Shown here piece after piece: positions 16,501 through 21,401 of a stretch of 21,401 bases of DNA (positions are counted from its first letter, which is position 1; each line of letters begins with the position of its first letter). This DNA comes from JBEKZQ01 sp049509675 (GTDB lineage: Bacteria > Planctomycetota > Planctomycetia > Pirellulales > Thermoguttaceae). The stretch covers positions 1 to 21,401 of the forward strand of contig JBEKZQ010000033.1 of the NCBI GenBank assembly GCA_049509675.1, written 5' to 3'. The translations under genes were made by a program, and so were the position numbers. The notes below the pieces were generated by a model, which was not told where the DNA came from, made no database searches, and saw only the letters and a list, made by a program, of their open reading frames with translations.

Positions 16501-16850
16501 AGGGCGCTGGCCAGCGCGTCGCTCGGACCGTGCCGCTTCTGCGCCGCGAGGAACTCGTCCACCGCCTCTTCGAACCGCCGGCTGAGCAAGCGGAGATACC
16601 CTTCGTAGGGCATCAGGACGTGCGCCCCGGGCGGTAACTTGCCGGGCAGATGATACTGATAGATGGCGGCCAGGAAGAAGATGGCCCGCACCCGCTCGTA
16701 CAGGTTCTCACTGGTCCGGCGGAAGCGATCCAGCGCCGCGGCCGCCTCCAGCAGATCCTCGGCCGTGGCCGAGCGGCAAACGCCGTCCAACGAACGATTG
16801 CGTACCGCCGGGTCCTCGCTGGTGATGATGCGGATCAGATCGTCGGGCAT
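13521..16850 (-). CDS. Fused GHMP sugar kinase (fucokinase-like) and UDPGP-type uridylyltransferase
   Basis: 1109 residues. Residues 1-about 165 are helical and unassigned. About 175-550 is a GHMP kinase of the fucokinase/heptose-kinase type: SHSGWSDIFF (184-196 area), the phosphate loop NDIPKGSRLAVSTNLLAA (311-328), the hallmark GGGWQDSGGVWPGIKMI (369-385), and GGISGGGMGFIF (529-540). About 700-1075 is a UDPGP/UAP1-like nucleotidyltransferase: LTLAAGAGSRW (739-749) with K757 nearby, LHPTGHWFEVPNLL (889-902), HNIDTLGADLD (923-933) and YYNTMTTWITL (989-999). It probably makes a sugar-1-phosphate and then a UDP-sugar. The order is the reverse of Bacteroides FKP, and the usual GLGTSS kinase loop reads RLAVST. 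It follows the GalU-like gene by 50 bases. Substrate unknown. Confidence 0.8.
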   Translation of the reverse strand: MPDDLIRIITSEDPAVRNRSLDGVCRSATAEDLLEAAAALDRFRRTSENLYERVRAIFFLAAIYQYHLPGKLPPGAHVLMPYEGYLRLLSRRFEEAVDEFLAAQKRHGPSDALASALAAAYHALGFQTLADQVRRSVRSVRGNQWMFRMGHPSDHPLQFRRQLCQRGAPGDPLPILVERTPVRMDLSHSGWSDIFFLGMDFPSGARVLNISVDLGVRGRDSRPQPPIEVYLRVIDQPVLRLVSVDLKCQADLAVLGDVFDFAKDYLGLLKAAVIAAGIVPPGLEGSGQSLADVLARLVGPGLGLEIVSKVNDIPKGSRLAVSTNLLAAIITACMRATGQIESLTGPLSEEERKLVAARAILGEWLGGSGGGWQDSGGVWPGIKMIEGRPAGPDDPEYGISRGRLLPDHHVYSESEVSRTARQQICDSFVLVHGGMAQNVGPILEMVTEKYLLRCEAEWAARQEAGAILRSIEAALCRGEIRRIAAATSGNFFGPIQTIIPWASNHYTETLIQQVQSRFGSAYWGFLMLGGISGGGMGFIFDPLCKREAQDYLQQQMSATKRQLQNALPFAMEPVVYDFAINDYGTVSALRTGGEAFLPAAYYALCAPEWLRRDARQLSPLVRGEIARFAAACRRHPQLAGSTDLLLGALFPQPSEEQLSATGLAGLLEENGFDQELHEQIRADLRSGRTGLAQNRLPASTVIEDVAGAEIVDWSAAVAGTAQDRALGSAALAAGEVAVLTLAAGAGSRWTQGAGVVKALHPFCRFQGKYRNFIEIHLAKSRRTAEQFGADVPHLVATSYLTHEPIERSLRAGGNYGYGGPLLLSPGRSVGLRMTPMPRDLRFAWEEMPQQILDVQAQKVRDSLHASLIAWAESAGGGSDYTDNLPLQCLHPTGHWFEVPNLLRNGVLARLLAQRPTLNYLLLHNIDTLGADLDPAILGRHVAAGACLTYEVTRRRIEDRGGGLARINGAVRLVEGLAVPREEDEFRLSYYNTMTTWITLDRLLEVFGLSRADLADEAKVTAAVRRLSMRMPTYITLKDVKKRWGHGQEDIFPAAQFEKLWSDMTGLAEVACQFVAVPRRRGQQLKEPGQLDIWLRDGSAAYVDSLCAWA

Positions 16851-16864
16851 GCTGCACTCTCAAC

Positions 16865-16887
16865 GTAGTAGGCACACGCCGTGTGCC
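16865..16887 (+). repeat. GTAG-headed REP hairpin between operon genes
   Basis: Two overlapping GTAG (16865-16868, 16868-16871) run into GGCACACG, one base, CGTGTGCC, an 8-bp perfect stem. It fills most of the 50-base gap between the GalU-like stop and the fusion start, so it would fold in the operon mRNA. Confidence 0.65.
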
Positions 16888-16900
16888 GCAACCGGCGGAC

Positions 16901-17755
16901 CTACCCTTTAACGCCGGCCACCAGTTCGACCAGCTTGGCTAAAATCTCCTCGCGATCGCTGCCGCTGAGGGCCAAGGCCAACTGGGCGGTCAACAGGCCG
17001 TATTTCACGCCGATGTTGAAACGCGTGCCGGCCAACTCCAGGGCCAAATAGCGCTCGCGCTTCGCCAGCCTGGCCAAGGCCGGCGAGAGCATGATCGGCC
17101 CGGCCAGGCCGTCGGCCTCCGCCTCGGCGATCGATTGGCCCAACAACTCCATGATGCCCGGCGTGAGCACGTGCATGCCGAACAGGCACAGGTAGTGCCC
17201 GGCGCGGAGCCCCGGCACCACCAACTCCTGCTCCGCCTTGGTCGGCGTGGGTTTCTCCAGGACACGCTCGATGTGGTACAACCCCGGCCGGCCGGGGACG
17301 GGCGATCCGCCTACCGCTCCGTAATAGGGGAGCATGCTTTCCCGCGTGGGCAATACGGCCGACACCGAGCACTCCTCGACCCGGGCCAACTCGACCAACT
17401 GCACCGCGCAGCGCCGCGGCTGGTGGCTGATATACAGATGATCGCTGACCAGGTGGATGAAGGGCTGGTCGCCGACGAATCGGGCGGCCCGATAAAGGGC
17501 CTCGCCGTACCCCCGCGGCTCCGGCTGCTCGACGAACACGATCAGCCGGGCGTAGTCGGCCGCTGCCTGGCAATAGGCCTCCTGCGTGCCGCTGCGAACG
17601 ACGACGCACACCTCCTCGACCCCTGCCGCGATGACCTCTTCGAGGATGATTTGCAGGGCCGTTTTTTCCGCCCCATCCACGTCGACGAATCGCTGCAACG
17701 GCAAACGGTCCTGGTTCGGCCCGGCCGCCGTAATCACCGCTCTTGGTATTCTCAT
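16901..17755 (-). CDS. GalU/RfbA-like sugar nucleotidyltransferase, degenerate signature
   Basis: 284 residues, nucleotidyltransferase (GT-A-like) fold. Seen: N-terminal strand AVITAAG, IILEEVIAAGVEEVCVVV (36-53), EQPEPRGYGEALYRAARFVGDQPFI (76-100) matching GalU's glycine-rich uridine site, then the acidic strand HLVSDHLY (101-108) and YCLF/GTRFNIGVKYGLLTA near the end, as in GalU. The usual GxGTRxxPxTK signature is replaced by GPNQDRLPLQRF, so the catalytic Arg/Lys are displaced or lost. It may be a variant enzyme or a regulator of the fused kinase/uridylyltransferase encoded next. The promoter at 17785-17813 lies upstream, but the ribosome site is poor (CAGG two bases before the ATG). Confidence 0.8.
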   Translation of the reverse strand: MRIPRAVITAAGPNQDRLPLQRFVDVDGAEKTALQIILEEVIAAGVEEVCVVVRSGTQEAYCQAAADYARLIVFVEQPEPRGYGEALYRAARFVGDQPFIHLVSDHLYISHQPRRCAVQLVELARVEECSVSAVLPTRESMLPYYGAVGGSPVPGRPGLYHIERVLEKPTPTKAEQELVVPGLRAGHYLCLFGMHVLTPGIMELLGQSIAEAEADGLAGPIMLSPALARLAKRERYLALELAGTRFNIGVKYGLLTAQLALALSGSDREEILAKLVELVAGVKG

Positions 17756-17784
17756 CCTGCGATTCCCCGCCCAAGCCCGCGCCG

Positions 17785-17813
17785 ATTATCGCCTTCTTCC
17801 CCCAGCCTGGCAA
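17785..17813 (-). promoter_or_regulatory. Promoter of the GalU-like/kinase operon
   Basis: On the minus strand: TTGCCA (17813-17808), exactly 17-bp spacer, GATAAT (17790-17785). Strong on sequence. The RAYT element's left repeat begins only 6 bases upstream of the -35. Confidence 0.6.
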
Positions 17814-17819
17814 GACGAG

Positions 17820-17844
17820 AAAAAGGGGATAAGTCCAATTATTG
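17820..17844 (+). repeat. Left terminal inverted repeat of the RAYT element
   Basis: Pairs base for base with 18549-18573. Starts AAAAAGGGGATAAGTCC. Confidence 0.85.
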
Positions 17845-17876
17845 ACACCAGCGGGCGGGCGTGGTACATTCAAACC

Positions 17877-18554
17877 ATGCCGCGAACAGCCCGCATGGCT
17901 CCCGGGGGAATGGTTTTTCACGTGCTCAACCGCGCGAATGCGCACGCACGGATTTTCGGCAAGGAGCACGACTACGCGGCCTTCGAGCGGGTAATGAAGG
18001 AAACCTTGGCGCGGAAGCCCATGCGGATTCTGGGCTATGCCATAATGCCGACTCATTGGCACCTTGTGCTGTGGCCCGAGCACGACGGCGAGTTGGGGGC
18101 GTTCATGCAGCGACTTACCACGACGCACGTCCGGCGTTGGCATTTGCATCGCGGGTCGGTCGGTTGCGGGCATCTCTACCAGGGAACCTACAAGTCCCTT
18201 CCCATCGAGGCCGACGAGCATTTGCTGACGGTCCTCTGTTATGTGGAGCGAAACGCCTTGCGTGCGGGCCTGGTCGAGCGTGCGGAAGAGTGGCGCTGGT
18301 CGAGCCTGTGGCGTTGGCGGCATCCCGAGGTGACGGAGGACAAGCCGCCGTTGACGGCCTGGCCGATCGACCGCCCGCGACAGTGGTTGCTGCAGGTAAA
18401 CCGGCCCCAAGGGAAAACAGAATTGGAAGCACTGCAAACGGCGGTACAACGCGGTCGTCCCTTCGGAAGTTCCACTTGGCAGGCAACGACCGCTCAGGAA
18501 CTCGGGCTCGAATCCACCTTTCAACCCCGCGGAAGACCACGGAAGCGGCAATAA
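17877..18554 (+). CDS. REP-associated tyrosine transposase (RAYT, Y1/HUH family)
   Basis: 225 residues. The Y1 transposase domain spans about residues 1-140: N-terminal RMAPGGMVFHVLNRANAHARIF, the HUH metal motif in MPTHWHLVLW (about 58-67), and the catalytic Tyr in LTVLCYVERNALRAGLV (about 117-133). The C-terminal extension with basic PRGRPRKRQ is typical of RAYTs and probably binds the palindrome. It nicks and joins single-stranded DNA; RAYTs are linked to the spread of REP sequences. ATG at 17877 is chosen because upstream codons in this frame run across the terminal repeat and the neighbouring gene. The ribosome site is weak. The gene looks intact, so the element may be active. Confidence 0.92.
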   Translation: MPRTARMAPGGMVFHVLNRANAHARIFGKEHDYAAFERVMKETLARKPMRILGYAIMPTHWHLVLWPEHDGELGAFMQRLTTTHVRRWHLHRGSVGCGHLYQGTYKSLPIEADEHLLTVLCYVERNALRAGLVERAEEWRWSSLWRWRHPEVTEDKPPLTAWPIDRPRQWLLQVNRPQGKTELEALQTAVQRGRPFGSSTWQATTAQELGLESTFQPRGRPRKRQ

Positions 18555-18573
18555 TTGGACTTATCCCCTTTTT
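18549..18573 (+). repeat. Right terminal inverted repeat of the RAYT element
   Basis: Exact reverse complement of 17820-17844; overlaps the last transposase codons. Confidence 0.85.
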
Positions 18574-18645
18574 CGTTCCCCCTTTTTCGTTCGCCCAAGC
18601 GGCCTATGACCGTTTTTCAGAAAGTGCAGGATGGTTGCAAACTGC

Positions 18646-18673
18646 TTGCATATTCGGCAGCACTTGATATATT
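18646..18673 (+). promoter_or_regulatory. Putative promoter of the PEP-CTERM gene
   Basis: TTGCAT (18646-18651), 16-bp spacer, TATATT (18668-18673), about 75 bases before the ATG at 18748. Confidence 0.45.
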
Positions 18674-18747
18674 GGAGGTATTGCGGTGAAGAACATTGCG
18701 AATGTGCAGGTTCTTTTGCCGCAAAGTGGGCTGTTGGGAGAAGAATC

Positions 18748-19527
18748 ATGCTCTACAAGATGGTGCGAGGTTTGTTGGCGGCGACCGTGGTAGCGATGAT
18801 GCTCGGTGGGACGGCGATGGCTGATACCATTCTTCCCCAAGGCTTGGCTCCGGGGTCGCAATATGAGATCGCCTTCGTGACTGCGGATAGCACGGTGGCG
18901 GAGAGTTCGAACATTGCCACTTACAACAGTTTCGTCACTTCCGAGGCGAACGAGGACGGAATACTCAAATCTCTCGGTGCAACATGGAACGCCATTGGAT
19001 CGACCTCGACGGTCAACGCCAATGTCAATGCGGCAAACAACGGCAGCATCCCTGTGTACAACACGGCGGGCCAACTTGTCGCAAATTCAGCCCAGCCGTT
19101 ATACAGCTCCGACCTGTACAATCCCGTTTCGTACACCCAATTCGGAGCGGAAACCATCGACACCTGGGTTTGGACGGGCTCCACCTCCTGGGGTTCCAGC
19201 TATTTAGTCCCGCCATTAGGAGCGGCGGACCCAGAGTATGGGATTTGCACGTATACCAGCGATACGTGGCTTTATTACGGCCCCTATCAGAACAACTTCC
19301 AACCATTTCCCCTTTACGCCCTCTCCTCCCCCATCACCGTTCCCACCCCCGAACCCTCCACCCTCGCTCTTCTCGGTGTCGGAGCCATTGGTCTAGCCGG
19401 TTGGGCATGGCGGCGGCGAAGGCAAAAGCTGGCTGGGGTTTCAACCCTTTCCAACGAAGACGAAACAGGGCCAGCCATTCTGTCCATGCCATCTCGTTGG
19501 ACAGAAGCGGCACGGCGGGCAGCTTGA
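18748..19527 (+). CDS. Exported PEP-CTERM protein with unusual C-terminal extension
   Basis: 259 residues. A signal peptide (about 1-25: MLYKMVRG, hydrophobic core, GTAMA cleavage) is followed by a planctomycete domain of unknown function (FVTADSTV, SSNIATYNSFVTSEA, STSTVNANVNA, IPVYNTAGQLVA), probably surface or extracellular. The PEP-CTERM sorting signal is PEPSTLALLGVGAIGLAGWA followed by WRRRRQ (201-226), which exosortase/archaeosortase-type systems would use. Here it is followed by about 33 further polar residues (KLAGVSTL to EAARRAA), while such proteins normally end right after the Arg cluster. A stop codon may have been lost. ATG at 18748 has GGGAGAAG just upstream; an earlier in-frame ATG at 18631 has no export signal at its start. 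A terminator follows at 19549-19580. Confidence 0.82.
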   Translation: MLYKMVRGLLAATVVAMMLGGTAMADTILPQGLAPGSQYEIAFVTADSTVAESSNIATYNSFVTSEANEDGILKSLGATWNAIGSTSTVNANVNAANNGSIPVYNTAGQLVANSAQPLYSSDLYNPVSYTQFGAETIDTWVWTGSTSWGSSYLVPPLGAADPEYGICTYTSDTWLYYGPYQNNFQPFPLYALSSPITVPTPEPSTLALLGVGAIGLAGWAWRRRRQKLAGVSTLSNEDETGPAILSMPSRWTEAARRAA

Positions 19528-19548
19528 ATGCTTGACGAAAAACCCTTG

Positions 19549-19580
19549 ACTGGGCTTAAAATATTTTTCCCAGTTTTTTT
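19549..19580 (+). terminator. Rho-independent terminator of the PEP-CTERM gene
   Basis: ACTGGG (19549-19554) pairs with CCCAGT (19569-19574); the loop contains an AT palindrome (AAAATATTTT) that can extend the stem. A run of seven T follows at 19574-19580. Confidence 0.75.
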
Positions 19581-19666
19581 CGGTAGCCCAAAGAAGAAGC
19601 TGGGTCTTGAACCGATTGGCACCCCCTCCTGCACCTCCAGCCCCCAGGTTTTTCGACGTAATTAAA

Positions 19667-19703
19667 CGATTTTAATAATTGGAACAAAGTTCCGTTAAAA
19701 TCG
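19667..19703. repeat. Imperfect inverted repeat with GGAAC/GTTCC core
   Basis: CGATTTTAA ... GGAAC, loop AAA, GTTCC ... TTAAAATCG. Both segments pair; an unpaired TAATT faces a single G. It could be a hairpin, an operator or an element end. Confidence 0.45.
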
Positions 19704-20086
19704 GGCGAGGCCCAACCGGAAACATCCGAACGACGATTTTCTATTTCGGCTTTGCATTTTGTGATACGCAATCGGGCGGGTTTTCAATGGCTTCAACGGT
19801 CATTTGCGGCTCCAAACCGGCTTCCAATTTCGTGATCTACCGAAACTGCGAAATCGCAAATCACCGGCTGACCGTGCTGGCCGATGCCGGTTTGGCGAAT
19901 ACGGGACACTCGCAGCACTCATGCCGGGCCGGATAGGTCGAGCATCTCGGCCATCTCCACGACGGAAACAACGCCTTTTTGGGCCTCATTGTGTGCGGCA
20001 AATATCCATGGCGCGAAAGGTAGGGGGGTTGTATAACTTGGGTAGTGTCTTGATTGCAACACAATGCGAAGCAGGAGGAAATCGCG

Positions 20087-20320
20087 ATGGCGTTACCCAG
20101 GTTGGATCGAAATGCCTACGAGGAGCAGATGCGAGCAGAGTTCGAGCGTGCGTTGCGAGAGGTGGCCGATGCGGTGGACAACGCGCCGCAGGGTCGGGTG
20201 ATCCGCGATAGCGAGGAGAAAGCGCGGGATGCCTTGGATCGCTTTCGCCAGGTCGCCTACGAAAAGGCGATCCAGATGAAGGTCAACGCGGCGGAAGCCG
20301 CTTTTCCCCCCTCCGAATAG
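20087..20320 (+). CDS. ISKra4 transposase, N-terminal part (frame 1 of 2)
   Basis: 77 residues starting MALPRLDRNAYEEQMRAEFE, helical and charged, ending AEAAFPPSE at TAG 20318-20320. An excellent ribosome site (AGGAGG at 20073-20078) sets the ATG at 20087. The reading continues in the +1 frame as the main ISKra4 transposase: ORF1 ends TTT CCC CCC TCC GAA TAG, with a run of six C at 20306-20311 where a shift would join the frames. This looks like a frameshifted or programmed two-part transposase rather than a separate gene. Confidence 0.75.
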   Translation: MALPRLDRNAYEEQMRAEFERALREVADAVDNAPQGRVIRDSEEKARDALDRFRQVAYEKAIQMKVNAAEAAFPPSE

Positions 20321-21401
20321 CGCGACGACGGGAAAGAAGAAACGGCATAAGGGAAAGCAGCCCACCAGCGTCCTGACCATCAATGGGCGGATCGACGTAT
20401 GGCGGATTCGTTGGCACTGTCGGCAGGAAGGAAGCGAAACGCCGGCAGACCGCTGGCTGGACGAAGCCGAAGCCACGATCAGCGAAGGGGTGCGGGAGAT
20501 GGCCTGTCGGTTGAACCAGGATTCAGCCAGTTTTGAGAAGACCGCCGCGAATCTGGCTCGTGCGGCGCATTGGTCCATCAGCAAGGAAGCGTTGCGGCAG
20601 TTGATCGAAGGGGAAGGCAAGGTGGTGTTGCGCGCCTTGCAGCGTGGGGAATTACAGCCGGAGTGGACGGCCGAAGAGTGCGGCACGGCCGAGGGCGTTT
20701 CCCGGATGTATCTGGGATGCGACGGCGTCCAAGTGCCGCTGGTCACCGAGGAAGAAAAGCAGAAGCGGCGGACGAAGATTCGGGAAAAACGGCGAAAGCG
20801 AGGCCGTCGCAGTCGGCCCTTGCCCCGCGCGAAAACGGGTGCCGATCAGGCCTACAAGGAATTCAAGGTGGCCAACTTCTATGACGAAACGATGGAGCAT
20901 CGCTATGTGGGGGCGACCAGCGGCGACCACGAAGCGGCGGGGCATTTGATGGAGCGGATGGCGTGTCAACTGGAGTTGTCCAAGGCAAAGGAGAAGGTGG
21001 CCAACGTGGACGGGGCTCCCTGGATTCGCAACCAGATCGAATTTCACGGTTTGGTGGATGCCATCGGATTGGACTTCTACCACCTGCGCGAGAACCTGCA
21101 AAAGAGCCGCCGGATTGTGTTTGGCGAAGAGTCCGCGCAAGGTAAGACATGGCTGGAGGAAGTGATGCACACGTTTCGGCACGTGGGGTACGATGCCGCT
21201 TGGGACCAACTGGTCGCTTGGCGTTCTCCCTTGCGATCGCCGACCAAACGGAAGGAAGCGAACCGCCTGATGCATTATGTGGCGGAACGTAAGCCGATGA
21301 TCCGTTACCCCGAGTTTCGGCGTCGCGGCTGGCAGATTGGCAGCGGGCCTACCGAAAGCGAGTGCAAGACCACCACGCACCGGGTCAAAGGCCGCGGACG
21401 C
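20313..21401 (+). CDS. ISKra4-family DDE transposase, main part (frame 2, truncated by window end)
   Basis: Open in one frame from before the C-run to the last base. Seen: GKKKRHKGKQPTSVLTINGR, then RIDVWRIRWHC, with three likely catalytic acids: D in YLGCDGVQVPL (near 20720), D in VANVDGAPWIRN (near 21008) and E in IGSGPTESECK (near 21355), the DDE pattern of ISKra4 transposases. A very basic linker (RRTKIREKRRKRGRRSR) sits between. No start codon with a ribosome site opens this frame, which supports expression as a fusion with the 20087-20320 part by a +1 shift. The C-terminus and right end of the element lie outside the window. Confidence 0.85.

Larger units (their letters stand above)
17820..18573 (+). 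mobile_element. RAYT element with perfect 25-bp terminal inverted repeats
   Basis: 754 bp. Left repeat 17820-17844 (AAAAAGGGGATAAGTCCAAT, then TATTG) and right repeat 18549-18573 are exact reverse complements over 25 bases. The transposase stop codon (18552-18554) lies inside the right repeat, so gene and repeats form one unit. At the right end a 14-bp sequence (CCCCTTTTTCGTTC) is exactly duplicated in tandem at 18565-18578 and 18579-18592. Confidence 0.8.
19528..20086. other. Intergenic region before the ISKra4 transposase
   Basis: Contains the terminator at 19549-19580 and a long imperfect inverted repeat at 19667-19703. Short open frames cross 19679-20053 but lack recognisable motifs. The left end of the ISKra4 element should lie in the last part, but I cannot place its terminal repeat without the right end. 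Confidence 0.45.

Noticed and set aside
14880..16637. 585-codon plus-strand open frame opposite the kinase/uridylyltransferase fusion
   Set aside because: Antisense shadow without motifs; the minus strand has well-conserved enzyme motifs across the whole span.
16908..18551. 547-codon minus-strand open frame opposite the RAYT transposase and across the GalU-like gene
   Set aside because: It runs through both terminal repeats and two unrelated genes in the wrong frame; the second half is low-complexity Arg/Gly.
20054..20086. Earlier in-frame ATG for the ISKra4 N-terminal part
   Set aside because: The AGGAGG ribosome site lies between this ATG and the one at 20087, so it clearly serves the later start.

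Overview
GC-rich window that looks like a planctomycete (Pirellula/Lacipirellula-like) chromosome. The clues are two PEP-CTERM proteins of planctomycete type, an ECF sigma factor followed by a Pro/Gly-rich secreted protein, an LRR protein with the FSLRTLL membrane start, the NagB/PIG-L fusion, an ISKra4 transposase, and many short palindromic repeats between genes. Lineage is inferred from gene content only.

Layout. 1-929: tail of an unidentified ORF joined to a 5'-truncated SUMF1/PEP-CTERM gene. 1158-2621: ECF sigma factor with a secreted coiled-coil partner. 2682-4709: glucosamine-6-phosphate deaminase fused to a PIG-L deacetylase. 4745-7936 (-): single-chain type IIG restriction-modification enzyme. 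8073-8927 (-): an in-frame chimera of a RidA-like gene and an internally deleted RluA pseudouridine synthase. 9395-9871: small LRR membrane protein. 9872-10446: repeat-rich spacer. 10447-11236 (-): a 44-aa zinc-ribbon protein, an RRM RNA-binding protein and a cold-shock protein. 11697-13301 (-): xseB plus an amidohydrolase. 13521-17755 (-): a GalU-like nucleotidyltransferase and an 1109-aa sugar kinase/uridylyltransferase fusion. 17820-18573: a RAYT transposase element bounded by perfect 25-bp inverted repeats. 18748-19580: PEP-CTERM protein with a terminator. 20087-21401: ISKra4 transposase in two frames, cut by the window end.

How the genes fit together. The 13521-17755 operon probably makes UDP-sugars: the fusion would phosphorylate a free sugar at C1 and then uridylylate it, and the GalU-like partner is a second nucleotidyltransferase. 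The NagB/PIG-L gene points to amino-sugar catabolism. The most striking feature is the repeat ecology. Three copies of a 75-76-bp palindrome lie within 1.9 kb, one of them inserted in frame inside the amidohydrolase gene. GTAG-headed REP hairpins lie in leader and intergenic sequence. A RAYT transposase sits nearby whose terminal repeats partly resemble the palindrome arm.
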